64,000 nucleotides of DNA from Monarcha castaneiventris obscurior. Lineage: Eukaryota; Chordata; Aves; Passeriformes; Monarchidae. Positions 1 to 12,130 of this stretch are shown here, piece after piece; within the stretch, counting starts at the first letter, position 1, and every line of letters begins with the position of its first letter. The stretch covers positions 4,030,001 through 4,094,000 of the forward strand of contig JAMPIT010000174.1 of assembly GCA_026261815.1 (NCBI GenBank). Reading direction: 5' to 3'. The notes beneath the pieces were generated by a model that saw only the letters and a program-made list of their open reading frames with translations, ran no database searches and was not told the DNA's origin. Position numbers and translations under genes: made by a program.

Positions 1-3000
1 ACAGAAAAAGTGTGGCATAGAACCAATGGGTTCCTCCATAATTTTTAGCTCATGTGAAGACCACTTTCCTTTTATAGATTGTGCTTTTTGTAGAGAGCAG
101 GGAAGAGGCTTGTGGGAAAGGTAATGTGTAGTGGCAGCCATCATCACTTACAGGATGTGCTCATTACCTTTCCTGACATTAGAATATTTGATTCATAACC
201 CTGGCATTTCATATTGTTTTAAGGTCTCTGTAAATCAATAATGAAAACAAGATTTGGGCATTTTTAGTAGCTTACCTTCATTCAAAATGGAAGGGCCTCA
301 GTTGACTTTTGCACTCATGCATTCTGAAATGCACGATGGGTTTGCGAACTCCACATATTTAGTGTCAAAGCATAATGGTTATGAAAATTATTTTAAAACT
401 TTGCTTTTGGTCTCTGAAAGAATCTTAATCGAGTTAACATAATCACTAACTACTAAAAATACTGGGGTTTTTTCCAAAAAAATTATTATTACACATATTA
501 GTAATTAGAAATAATAAATCACCTATTGTTTTCCTCCAGCTTTTGCAAGCAATCTGAAATGTGATTATAATCTTAATTCAACTGATCAATCTGTGGCTTT
601 CACTCAAAACTATATAGTTTATAGTTATAGACTATAACTAGAGTTTTGGTCTAGTTTAAAAATACATTAATTCATCTAAGAATAAGACATGTTTTCATTC
701 TCAATAGCAAAACATCAGTTGTGGACAATGATGCTTAGAAATGATGGAAAGATCTGCCTGAGTGAGTATGCATGGTAGTGGACTCAGGCAAGCCATTCCT
801 AATGCCTTGGGAAGACACATCAACATCATGCCTCTAATGTGAACGTCCCTTCACAATGAATTGGCAGCCACAACGAGGCAGCAGCTCACCTCCAGGTACA
901 CACCACTGCAAGGCTTCCTCCACAGCTGATGACCAAGTGGCCATGGGCAGTGGAAGCCAGGAAATCAGTGGTTATTACAGACCAACATGAGTAGGACATC
1001 AAAGAAAATAATCACTGCCTTAGATCATTACAAAGTAAGTGCAAATTTGATGGAACAAGCATTTTCTCTCACCACACCCTTCAAAAACAAGAGAAGTGAA
1101 AAATTAAAAATAGAGGCAAGCTTTGGATCAGGTGCAGAGGACTCGGGGAGAGTCACCAGAGAAGGGGGAGAGAATCAAGAAGTGCTAAGGACATAAGAGA
1201 TGAATAAGATCTGTGGCTGCTGGGGAGGGATGGAGTGGCCATCCTTCAAATTCATGTATGGGTGACTCAAGGGAGGGAGAACACTTCTTACTACACCAGA
1301 GGTTCATGGTAAGAGAACACAGGGAAGAGAACAGAGGGCAACATATACCCTCTTTGTAACACATAGCACCTTAATATTACAGATGAGGAAGTACCCCGGG
1401 AGCAATCAAAGAGGGAGTAAAGATCTACCCCATTTCAATTGTTCTAAATATGACCTATGTGAGTTGTAGTAAAACTAAACTGCTTCTTTTGCATACAAAA
1501 CTAAAGAGCAATAAAGTCAAATATTTGATTTATGTTAAGTAAATAATTTCCGTAAGAGGAAAACTATCTTTTATACCCCTACCAAATTCTCTGCAGAAAA
1601 AGAAGTGGTTTGCTTTCAAAATTACTGGCTAAAGGGTGAATTGACAACTCAGTCTTTGACTAGATCATGAATATACAAATTTACCCATTAAACATGGTGG
1701 ACTTCACACACTATAAATCAGAGTTCACATCCATTCACATTCAGCAAGACAGAATATCTTCATATTTACATGTAAACATGGAGGGTTACTAACTCTGCCC
1801 TAATTTCTGAATTTTAATACATGTGAAATTTGATCCAGAATCATTGCAACTAACCAAAAGGTATGCTTACCTTTTTGTAAACTCCAATCAGGTGATTAAT
1901 TCTTCCTTATATTTTTTTGAATTGGAAGGTTTTGTCTATTGTCTCAGTGACATGAGACTTTTCAATGGATGAAATTAGATGATGTAGCTATTGTGAACCA
2001 TGACCATCACTATAAAATTTCAGAGGGATAGAAAACCGGGGCATATGCTGCGAATCCTAACAAGTGTCCCAGTGTGGCAATGAAACAGCACAGTAAGACT
2101 GTTGCTGTGAATAAAGAAGGCAAGACTATCCTTACGCTGAGGTGAGTATGGAGCCTTTTTCCAAGTTGCACTTTGTTTCACAATGGACACAAAATTCACT
2201 TCTCATTATATCTTATTATCACCTTAAACCTTGACCAAAACCAGACAGCAATTGCCATTAGTAACAGTAATCCTTACAGGTGGATAATCCTCATGAGTGA
2301 AGAAGACACAATTTGCTCCAATCAGACACAGGGAAATGAGAAATGCCAATTCTTTTACCAGGCTTTAGACAACCCTTCAGCTCCCACTGAGCAACACTGC
2401 CACAAAGAATTTTTTTTTCTGATGAGAATTTTTTCCATGCCATTCTGCAAACGACTTCTTAACTGATGACATTAATTTTGTTTTCAAACCATGTTAGTTT
2501 TCCAATTCCTAGATTAAAATGGCCATTTTCAGTCAGTATCACTTTGCCTGAAACCAGATACAAGGGTGGTGTACTAATTAGCCTGTGCTTTCCAGAAACA
2601 ATTTAATGAAAAAGCAGATTTATTTAGATAGGCCTATTTTGAGTCTTTTGCCATAAAATACCATGTGCTAGTCAGGCTGCATTCAAAACTGAAATAATTA
2701 TGTATGATTTCAAACAAGAATGTTTTTAAACCATGAGGAAAGGAAATGCACTATGTACAGCTTTAGATATAGCCACTTGCAACTTTTTTTTAAGGCAAAT
2801 TAAATTATTTTTATATACCCTGATATAAATTGTTAGTATAAGAAATTAATCTCTACAATCTCCTTGTAAGAGATAAGAATGTTCTGTAATTCGTGTACCA
2901 TCTGATATGAGTATGCATGAATACATACTTAAGGTAGAGCAGCTTCTCAGGCAATAATTTTCAGTAATGTTTTATGTGTAGCAAAGTTCCTTTATGTTTC

Positions 3001-3522
3001 ATATTATGAAACAAAATTATATTCCAAACTAGAGTTTATCAGGTTCTCATTACCCTCATATGAGAAAAATTTTGACGAAATACTTGTCCAGATTAGAAAT
3101 ATTTTAATATAGATCAGTCTCTAATTAATTTAAAGAACTAATTTAAACAGGCACTTGAAATTCTTTTTTTGTTTTTTTTTACCAAACTGGTTACTTCTTA
3201 TTGCTATTTAAATAATTTGTACACATATATTGATTCTTTTCATTTTTATTGCTATTTTATAGCACATTCTAGGGGAAAAAAAAACTCTTGGAGGATTTTT
3301 CAATTGGTAGCCTTTACAATAAGAATTTCATATACCAGTGACTTATTTAGAGCACGAACTTGTTGATTGCATAAGAAGATTCTTACTTTCTCATGACAAA
3401 TATATAACACAGTCAGGAAAATCAGTCCAGCAAACAAATTTTTATATTACACATTTTAAAACTGACCCAAATACTCAGCCAAGTAATGTTCCCAAACAAA
3501 AGGAAGCACTTATGGTTGATGG
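1..3522. other. AT-rich unique noncoding sequence
   Basis: I see no recognisable gene or classifiable repeat in this stretch. Open frames are short (under 100 codons), differ in frame and strand, and show no domain or membrane pattern that persists across possible splice sites. A possible small spliced exon lies at 2024-2141 (CAG acceptor, then CTGAG/GTGAGTATGG donor), but it has no support beyond the splice-like signals. The segment 3169-3180 is T-rich. Confidence 0.6.
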
Positions 3523-3660
3523 TTCAGGTATTTAAAAGATGTGTAGGGGTGGCACTTAGGGGCATGGTTTAATGGTGGACTTGGCAGTGCTCAGTTAATG
3601 GTTGGACTTAATAACCTTAAAGTCCTTTTCCAACAAACTTGATTCTGTGATTCTGATTCT
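3523..3660 (+). mobile_element. CR1: CR1 LINE, 3'-terminal fragment
   Basis: The + strand carries the typical avian CR1 3' untranslated end in order: a TTTAAAAGATGTGTA-type segment, 'ggcacttaggggcatggttt', 'ggtggacttggcagtgct', 'taatggttggactta', 'cttttccaac', and a terminal GATTCTGTGATTCTGATTCT run. Only the last ~140 bases are present, which is the usual 5' truncation of target-primed insertions. No coding part remains. The subfamily 3' end resembles the copies at 33590-33962 (opposite strand) and 46315-46613. Confidence 0.9.
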
Positions 3661-5747
3661 ATAAACTGTTTCTGTGTGAATTATATTCTTTACCCAACAA
3701 AAGAGATAAGATCACTGACAAACTGCTTTATAACATTTACTAATGCATCTGAACATTTATGCGGATGCAAGAGGATAATTTTGTTTTCAGTATAATCCCT
3801 TGCTAAAAATCCCTCACATACCTCTATGGTAAAACTCTACTGCCAGTCTTTTCCTCTCTTCTGAAACAGCCAAAAGAAGTTCAAATTTGCATTTTCAGAA
3901 ATGGTGTTTTATGATGTCTTTTAGGATCCAATGTTCCCGGTTTAATCAGTGGAAATGTAATCAATACAGCCAGATAGTTCAGGCAGTTCAGCTCATCCTA
4001 AAGTAGACACCTAACACTAGGTAAAAATTTCTCCTTGTACTCCATTGGCTAGAGTCAGGTTTGCTGCATTTTTCACAAGAAAAGCCTCCTGTGCTTTCTG
4101 AAATAGCACAGGGGGTTCTGCTTCCCCTCCCTCTGGCCCTCTCAAAGGGCACAAGTCTTGCACATTTTATTTCATATCAGCCACAGCAACTCCACTATTT
4201 TGAACACTCTGGTATCATGGAAAGAAATGCCCATGAGTGGATAACTAAGTCAAATGCTAAAGTTCCATCAATGATAATTGGAATTTAGATACCTACTGAT
4301 ATGTAGGTACTGGAATTTAAATATTTTAGTACAGATATTTTTCAAGTGAGAGCTGGGAACAACCCTTGTTTACTCTAGCCATTGAACTGACCTTTCATTC
4401 TTTCTTATCTGTTCTTGTGGATGTATTCTAAAACTTACACATGATAACTTGGATTTGAACAGAAGCTGAAAACTTACAAAAAGCTCCATGAATGGTAATA
4501 ATTAAGTCAGAGACTTTAGGCATTATGTTTCTTTTTAAAACCACTGAAGGATCTTTTACAAGAGCAATAAAATTATATAGAAATGCATAGAATCAGCAAG
4601 CATAAAAACACAAACCAAAACCAGACAGACAAAATACATGGAAGGACAATATCACTTCAAGTATTCAGAGCCCATCAATAGAAATACAGGTCACTGTCAT
4701 ATGAAATAAAATTGGAGCTCATACTTACCAAAAACAAATTTTCTGGTCAAATGAGATGGTGATAACATAATTTCTGATAAGAAAAAAAGTGAAAGCCATC
4801 TTCCTGAGAGGCTTTTCTAACTGAATGTTAGGGCTGTGACATACGGAAAGTATAAAAAGAAACTAATGCCTTGAAATAATGCAAAAAAAGTTTGAGAGCA
4901 GGGGGTAGAAGGGATGTGCTCATTACAAGTATTCTCACATGGTATTTGGGAAACTAGAAAACACTGGTATTTTCCCTGTTTTTTTTTTTTATTTAAATCT
5001 TCAGCACTGTGTGCTGAAAGTGACCTACATCACTCTCCACACAGTACATCAAATAACCCATTACTTAACAAATCAGTGAAGCACCTCTACTAAATGAAAG
5101 GAACCTATAGCTTTAATCCCACTTCGATTAACTTTGTTCTTCTCAGAAAGCAGACCTTAATTTATATCAATTTGCAGTAATCTTTACAAGAAAATTCTAC
5201 TTCACTTACACATGCTGTTTGACAGCAAAATGAATTTCTCAGGCATGTGGACACCCTATGATGGTTTCTGTAAAAATTGCCCTAGTAACAATGAAGAAGC
5301 TGAACACTTTCTGTCTGCTTAAATGATTTCTTTTGTTAGACAGATGATGAGGTTCAATGATGTATGTTGTGAATTCTCTCCACTAACAAATACAAGCAAC
5401 ACTGATCAGTGGAAAGACCTCAAGGACATTTGGTACAGTCATTTAAAGTTTCCTGTACATCACTTTAGAAAGGCATTTTGTTACTTTATTCACTTATACT
5501 ACTATACATCTCTGTAAAATAAGTTAAATATATCTAAAGGACATCAGCCTGTTATTTTTACCAATGGGGAAATCAAGAAAAGGAATCTTTCAAGTGGGGT
5601 TTTACAAGTGGGGCAAACTAAAGGTAATCACTTAATTGCATAATTAGGCACTATACTTATTTTAGGTGCTGCACTTTTTTGAAAACCCACACTTCTCAAG
5701 CTAATTGATTATTTTTCAGAAGTCTTATATCTGAGTACAATTTCTCA

Positions 5748-5792
5748 GGGTCTGCAAAGACCGGGTCTGCAAAGACCAGGTCTGCAAAGACA
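5748..5792 (+). repeat. Three tandem 15-bp hairpin-forming units
   Basis: Three consecutive copies of a 15-bp unit (GGGTCTGCAAAGACC, GGGTCTGCAAAGACC, AGGTCTGCAAAGACA). Each unit contains GGTCT and AGACC separated by GCAA, so a transcript could fold each as a 5-bp stem with a GNRA-type loop. The third stem loses its last pair. The first two units are identical, which suggests recent slippage. Confidence 0.85.
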
Positions 5793-8700
5793 GTCAAACA
5801 TATATCTCTTATGCATTTGCTTAAGAATAGAGGAATTTAGAAGCTGAAGCAGAAATAGAAGGTATTATTTTTGTGTACTTACTTTTGCAGATTTAAGTCT
5901 AAATCCGTAACAAGGAGATGCCAATGGGATGCTCAGAAGTCCTGTTAAATTATTCCCTAATCCCTTAATGATCTGAAGCCACAGAGAAGTCACATTTTTG
6001 CTGAATAACAAGTAGGCAACAAAATCTTGATATGCCAAAAATGTCTTGTGATCAGATGCCAGGAGATCAGCCAGTTCATTTCTTTTGCACCTCAAAAGTT
6101 ATCACACTTGAGGAAGTATATGTAAAAATAGATACTGGAATAGTTTTGGCAGCAGGAACAGACTACCTGTGAACTTGTTTGTTAGCACATACACAACAGC
6201 CAATGACTCCATAAGAGGAAGAGTCAAAAAAAGAAGTAGGATGCCTATTTCCAAGTTCATGTACTAACATGAAGCAGAGCCTGGATCTAGACTGTGAATG
6301 CCTTAGCATTCAAGCTGTAAGATATGCATCATCTCTGCATTCTTCTTTATTCAAATGACAAAAAACTAATTACCAAGTGGAACATCTGCAGCAGAAAGGA
6401 CTGGGACAGCCTGACTCCAAAACAAATGTTTTCTGAAAACTGAGAAATTTTGACACCTCAGAGATATAGGTTTGAAATGTTGCTTCACCCTTGGCAAGCA
6501 CTATTACAAAACATATATTTGGCCATCAGTGGGATGCTAAAACAACTACAGGGCTTCAGCCTATTATGCAGGTGAGGGAATGGTTGCTTATTTGCAAATT
6601 TCTGGGGCTAATGACTGGACTGTCTTAAAAAACAACAGACATCAAGGATCCCAACAAGTATGAGCAGAACTAGACACCTCATAACAGCCCATATTTAGGC
6701 AGAGTTAGAGTTGACTTAAACTCTGGACTGAATTTGGTATCTTAGTCCAGGCTCCTATTCAATAGGTCAGGCACAGGTATCTAGTGCTTTCTGAAGTGCC
6801 CTTAGGTTCCCTAACCTCCAGCTGGTGATCCAAAAAGGCAAGTCTTCTGTCAAAACTGCAGGCCTCAGGTTGATGCTTTTGACATTGTAGAGCAACTCAG
6901 ATGTGTTAGGTGGCTACTGGGAGATAACCAAGCAGAACCTTTTGTTCATGCAATACAAAGAGTTTAGGGACTTATACATGTGACCAAATGAACACATTCA
7001 TTTTATGCTGAATGACTCTCTAGATTTTGTTTACTACAGACTAGGCATTAAGATACCTAAATTTAGATAGGTTTATGAGAATATTGAATGTTGCAAGATA
7101 TAGGTTCTATGGCAGATTTATCCATGATGTTATCTGCCTCGCCACAAAATGGGTTCCAAAAAAGTCAAATAAATAAAATTGTTTCACAAAGCTGGAAAAT
7201 ATCACGTCTGGTTTGCAATTCTGTGATTGACACAAACTCTTAGAGACATTGGTGAAAATAATAATAGGAAGTGTTTTCTTAATAGTCTTTCTCACAAACA
7301 GTTAAGCAAAATATACTCTCATAAAAATCGGCTTAGAGTTTAAGATTTCTAACTAAAGAACAATATGCCAGTCTTGAAATTCTTTTTTTTATATCATTTT
7401 AGATTATTCCCCACTGTGTCACACTGTGAGCACATGAATAATTAATGCAGCAGCAACAAATCCAAACATATGGATTTGTATGTTTTGTGTTGGTCTTTGT
7501 TAAAAGGATAACATTCTGTACAAACACAAACAAATCCTGTTGCCCTTCATTCTTCCCTCCCTCTGGGGTTAGCATTGTACCAAAAGTAAAGGCAGAGAGT
7601 TTACAAAGCTGTTTGCTGTTTAAATACGGAGACGTCTAAGTAAATGGTATAATTTTGCACTAAAGTTTTATTTATACATAAACATTTATTGATTTGTGGT
7701 CAATTAATTAAGCAGTGGATATCTGACCTAAGTTTGGATAAAACATTGCTAGTGCAAACATGGATATTGATGTAGATGTGTTTTTTAGGTTGGTTGTTAG
7801 TGTTTTTTAAAATCCCTCTATTTAATATATAGTTCAAGAAGAGACTTCTCATTGAGTCCATATCAATTCAAGAAATGACAATTCATTGCATTTCTAATTT
7901 GTTGTTTAAGCAATTAATAGTTCAACTTTGAGATAAATTTGTAAGAAAGATAGTAGGTATCATAATACTAATACTAAAGTGATGATATTTTATCAAGGCA
8001 AATAATGAAAAGAGTATAAATTGGCTTGGACGGTACTCAGGATCCATGAAGAAGTAATTTTTAAAAAGAAGAAGAAAACATGAGCAGTCACAAACAAACA
8101 AAAAGACAAGAAAGTAACAGTTTTTGGCAGCACAGTTTTCACATGTGAAGTCCACTCTGGGGCTCAAACATATTGGTAGTTAAAGTAGAGGTGCACCCAA
8201 GCAAATTATAGCTTTCCTGAGGACAAAAGGAGGGGGTGGAGGGAGTGCCATGTGTTTAAAATTAGAAACTCTTCTCAAAGCTGATGATTACAGTTAAATA
8301 TAAATGAGGGAATCCAGCCCATGACTGTCAAACAGAAACAGCTTCGGAGCCCTAAAGGCCTTTCTAAAAACCATCTGAGTTCTAGCCTGCTACAAGAAAG
8401 GTGATCAGTCACGCATCCCACAGTCATACAGGGGAAAAAATACTTAATAAGAGTCTTAAGATATTTGACCCAAAAGATTTGATCTAATATTCTTTATATA
8501 ATATAAAATTATCTTGCATGACTTCATCAGAAGTCCCTGAGGAGCTATTGCATAGTCACTGCTACTCTGTTTTTTTTAACTGCCCATTTTTGCCTCAAAT
8601 GAACCTTTCTGAAGATGCCTACTCATTTCAGCTTTCAGAAGGTCATTTCTGATTTTGAAATCACGGATATAATATAAAAAATACTCTTATGCTTTGTCTA

Positions 8701-9649
8701 TGATTTACTCATTTCCCTGTTCACTAGTTGTTTTTCTTCCCTTCACTCACCCTCTTTTCCCTTTTGGCTCATACTAATTTTGTGCATGGATGCCTGAGGT
8801 GGAAAAAAAAAACCCAACTCATAGATACTTTTTCTCTTTTAAAAAGTTAATGAAGAAATAATAGCCCAGGAAGAAGCTATACTGGAAACACAGAGTCTTT
8901 TTCCTTATCTGACAGACACAATCAGCCTGTCTTCTAATCAACAGCAAGATATCTAGCTAGAAATTCTGCCAACGATATTTCTTTTATTCAATGGATAGTC
9001 ATTCAATCAGTATGAAATGTATCTCAGATGAGAAGGGAGCTAAATTTATCAATCTTAAGTGATCTGAAAAAAACCTGAGCAAACAATAGAAAAAAAGCTA
9101 GGAAGTATATAGGCTTGTTTCCCTGCTTGTTTGTATTTTTTTCCTCTGGTAATGTATTATCCAGTATAAATGAGTTCATGACCAATGCCTGAGATTCAAA
9201 TTTATTCTTCTAAAAACCTACAGGAAATCACTCAAGTTATTGCTCCTGCAACTAAAACATCTGCACTACCATGGATTTATTTCATATTACACTCTTAATT
9301 AACCCATAGGTGCATAAAATTTGAAGATGAAAAATGTATTTCCTAATACAAGCGGGCATGGTGTTTAATGTCTCAGATATCATTTATTTTTCTCTCAGAT
9401 ATGTTACAGTACATAAAATATCTGAGGGCTGTCTGAAATACTATGTATACTAAAACCAAGTGTTTCTACAAGTAAGATTTAAAGTCATGAAGTAATAATA
9501 AAATCTCTCTTGTGCAATTATTAACCTACAAGAATTCTTACTGGAAGTGGGAAACTAAACAATGGCTAAAAAAAAAAGAGTAGATATTCATTGCTTGTAC
9601 CATATTTTTGTGTGTGGTTTTTCAGTTGGCAACCAAGCCAACTTGCTTG

Positions 9650-9692
9650 GTTGGTTGGGCATTTTTTTGTTGGGTTGTTTTTTTTTTTTTAT
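9650..9692. repeat. T/G-rich low-complexity tract
   Basis: Alternating oligo-T and GG/GGG runs, ending in a long T run. Just upstream, 9630-9653 forms a perfect 9-bp hairpin (CAACCAAGC, six-base loop, GCTTGGTTG). It belongs to the same class of tract as those near 23.7, 28.98 and 37.35 kb. Confidence 0.7.
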
Positions 9693-10232
9693 TTATTCCT
9701 AAAGATTGGACCCCAAGGGAAGCAGGGAAAGCCTTATATATGATATAACACTAGGTTTCTGAAAGACAAGAAACTGAGAAGGGCTTTTTTTTTTCCCTCA
9801 GATCTTCTGCAGTCACTATAATCATAGTTGATCTTTAGGTACTTATTTTTCGGGCAGAGGTGAGTTTTTTTAGGCTATCACTGACCCTTTAAAATTGCTA
9901 AAAGGTTTCCCCTTGTTTCCAGATTTTAATGGTTTTTAAAAATTCAGCTTCAGTTTAAACTGTCAGAGCTCATTCTCAGCCCAAAAGTAATTCAAACAAA
10001 ACACAGAAATGTCTTCCTGACACTCAGTAATTTGACATAAGAGACAGTGATTGGGAGGGGTGAAAACACATAATTAGTAGAGCTTTACAATGAAGAAACC
10101 ACAGCACATTATGTGCAAACTTCTCTATACCATACAGCATCTCCCTCAATCCCTAAGTATCAGCCTGGCTAATAGGAGACTCTATCCTGATTAAAAAACA
10201 TATATAAAATGCATCTACCCTATTATCTTTCC

Positions 10233-10294
10233 AGAAAAAAACCAAACAAACAAATAAAAAAAAAAAAAAACCAAAAAACAAAAAAAACCCAACC
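10233..10294. repeat. A/C-rich low-complexity tract
   Basis: A runs of up to about 15 interspersed with CC and CCC. No adjacent gene-derived sequence suggests a processed pseudogene, so I read it as simple sequence rather than a retrocopy tail. Confidence 0.75.
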
Positions 10295-10827
10295 TGTTAT
10301 AAACAAGAGACATCAACTTGATACTCTGCTTGGCTGACAGGGGAAGAACTTATTTCACCCATCAGTAGAGACTAGAATGCAGGAAATAAAAAATACAATG
10401 CAAAAAATAAAACAGACAGTGACTGAAATTTCACATCTGGACATGCTCAGTGATGATCTGCTAAGATTTTGGCAGAGCATAATGAAGAACGATCTTCTTT
10501 GTGACCTCACTGCACATTTTCTCTGCCCAGTTTGGCAGGCACATCTGCTCCTGAAACAATTTGCATGAGGCAAATTTTAATTGAGTCACTGAAACACAGA
10601 GCCATGGTCTGCAAAAACCAACACTTCTTTTCAGGGAAAAAATGCTACTCTGAGAAAATAATAATTGGTCTAGTAATGTTAAGGTATTTCCATGCCTTGC
10701 TCTTTTGCATACTTAATCTCTTCCCCTTTCTATTTCTAAATTAATCATTCTTTCTTTTTCCTCTTGCAACAATATTTTCATTACAGCATATACAGATATG
10801 TATCTTGCCCTATTAACCTGCTCTGAA

Positions 10828-11180
10828 GTGGGACCTCATCGCAGTCTTCAAAACCCTCAGAAGGGGAAGTAGAAGGACAAGTGTCAATCTTTTCACTCTT
10901 GTCACCAGTGAAAGGACTCAAGGGAACAGCATGAAGTTAAACCTTGGGGGTGGTTTCGGTTAGATAACAGGAACAAGTTTTTCATCCAAGAGGGCAGTTC
11001 TAGAGCACTGGAACAGGCTCCCCAGGGAAGAGGTCACAGCACCAAGCCTGACAGAGTTCAAGAAGCATTTGGACAATGCTTTTAGGCACATGGTGTGATT
11101 CTCAGGGTGTCCTGTGCAGAGCCACAAGTAGGACTTGCTGATCCTGATGGGCCCCTTCCAGCTCAGCTTATTCGATTCTT
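10828..11180 (+). mobile_element. CR1: CR1 LINE, 3' fragment (first of a head-to-tail pair)
   Basis: Covers the end of the CR1 3' region in order: 'gggacctcatcgcagtcttc', 'gtgaaaggactcaagggaac', 'cactggaacaggctccccag', 'cagcaccaagcctgacagag', 'ggacaatgcttttaggcaca', 'cttgctgatcctgatggg', and a terminal CAGCTCAGCTTATTCGATTC. This is a different subfamily from the 3.5-kb copy: it has the 'hundreds-of-bases CAGCTCAGCATATTCTATGATTC' type of ending. No intact frame remains. It lies about 145 bases upstream of a second CR1 in the same orientation. Confidence 0.93.
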
Positions 11181-11324
11181 CCAAAGTGAGTGAAACTTAG
11201 CAATTAAGTTACCCAGCAAAAGAATAGCATTTGTATAAAGCTGAAATTTCACCTCAACTCCAACCAGTTGCTTCAGTAAAATGATAATTTCATTCTCAGT
11301 TAAGGATGGTTACCTCTGACATTA
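11181..11324. other. Spacer between two CR1 copies
   Basis: About 145 bases of AT-rich sequence without repeat signatures separate the 3' end of one CR1 from the truncated 5' end of the next. This is most simply the original host sequence between two independent insertions. Confidence 0.6.
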
Positions 11325-12130
11325 AGTGAGACCCAGACAGGATGGAGAGCTGGGTAGAGAGGAGCCCATGGAAGCTCAACAAAGCCAAATGTAGCATCCT
11401 GCACGCAGAGAAGAATAAACCCATGCACCAGAACAATGTTGACCTGTTTGAAAGCAGTTCTTTGGAGAAAGACCTGGGAGTCCTGGTGAAAAACAAGCTG
11501 TCCATGAAGGAAGGTCAGTCGTACCCCAGGGTGCATTAGGAAGACCCTTGCCAGAAGGTCATGGGAGGTGATCCTGCCCCTCTACTCAGCTCTGGTGTGA
11601 CCACACCTGGAGCACTGTGTCCAGTTCTGCACTGCTCATTTCAAGAAGGACAAGAAACTATCAGAGAGGGTCCAGTGGAGGTCAACAAAGATTATTAAGG
11701 AACTGGAGTATCTGTCTTATGAGGAATGGCTGAGAGAGTTTGGCGTATTTATCCCAGAGAAGAGATGACAGAGGAAATCCTATCAATGCACACAAACATG
11801 TTAAGTGCAGGCATCAAGATAATGGGGCCAAGCTCTTTTCATTAGTGCCCACTGAAAGGACAAGTGGCAGAGGGCACAAACTGAAACACACAAAATTTCA
11901 TCTGAATATAACCAAAGACTGCTTCCCATTGAGGGTGACAGAGCACTGGAACAGGCTGCCCAGAGAGGTTGTTGAGTCTCTTTCTTTGGAGATACTCAAA
12001 ACCTGCCTGGACACAATCCTGTGCTACCAGCTCCAGGTGAACCTGCTTTACCAAGGAGATTGGAGCAGATGATCTCCACGAATCCCTTCTAACCCCAACC
12101 ATTCAGTCATTTTGTAATTCTGTGATGATT
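11325..12130 (+). mobile_element. CR1: CR1 LINE, longer copy with ORF2 C-terminus and 3' UTR
   Basis: About 800 bases matching the end of CR1 on the + strand: the region after the reverse-transcriptase palm ('ctcaacaaagccaaatgtag', 'agacctgggagtcctggtga'), then 'gatcctgcccctctactcag', 'ggagcactgtgtccagttct', 'tatgaggaatggctgagaga', 'gagcactggaacaggctgcc', 'aaaacctgcctggacacaat', and an ending close to ATTCTGTGATGATT. Relative to the usual CR1 layout, a stretch of roughly 25-45 bases is missing around 11505-11525, and frameshifts and stops follow, so it is dead. Its 3' end subfamily differs from that of the copy at 10828-11180. Confidence 0.93.
11342..11539 (+). pseudogene. CR1 ORF2 (reverse transcriptase) C-terminal remnant
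   Basis: A 65-codon open frame inside the CR1 copy. It encodes the segment that follows the RT palm in CR1 ORF2: a W..NKAKC..LH block, a basic spacer, then ESSSLEKDLGVLV.NKLSM. These blocks are typical of CR1 ORF2. The frame ends early because of the deletion near 11510, and downstream CR1 coding sequence continues in other frames up to about 12030 (a 110-codon frame at 11740-12072 is part of this). It lacks the palm and endonuclease and cannot be functional. Confidence 0.85.

Larger units (their letters stand above)
3661..10827. other. AT-rich unique noncoding sequence
   Basis: There is no supportable gene. Local items are a 15-bp tandem hairpin repeat at 5748-5792, a strong acceptor-like site ending at 5890 that overlaps a minus-strand donor-like site, T/G-rich sequence at 9650-9692, and an A/C-rich tract at 10233-10294. 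Short open frames on both strands (for example 5865-6095, minus, 76 codons) have no recognisable domain and are compatible with chance in AT-rich DNA. Confidence 0.6.

Noticed and set aside
1365..1430. MIR/L2-like 'ttacagatgaggaa' segment
   Set aside because: Only about 20 bases match the typical 'ttttacagatgaggaaactgag' block and nothing continues on either side.
5545..5640. MIR-like 'accaatggggaaatcaag' segment
   Set aside because: The match is too short and the adjoining tail does not follow an MIR layout.
5748..5792. Tandem 15-base units as a CRISPR-like array
   Set aside because: There are no spacers between units, only three copies, and the genome is vertebrate.
5865..6095. Minus-strand 76-codon frame with a good donor at its end as a coding exon
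   Set aside because: The protein resembles no family I know, the acceptor side is weak, and an in-frame stop lies just upstream. It is kept only as a low-interest finding.
6690..7070. Possible old repeat with 'cctaaatttagatagg'-like phrases
   Set aside because: I could not establish a consistent order of blocks matching any known family.
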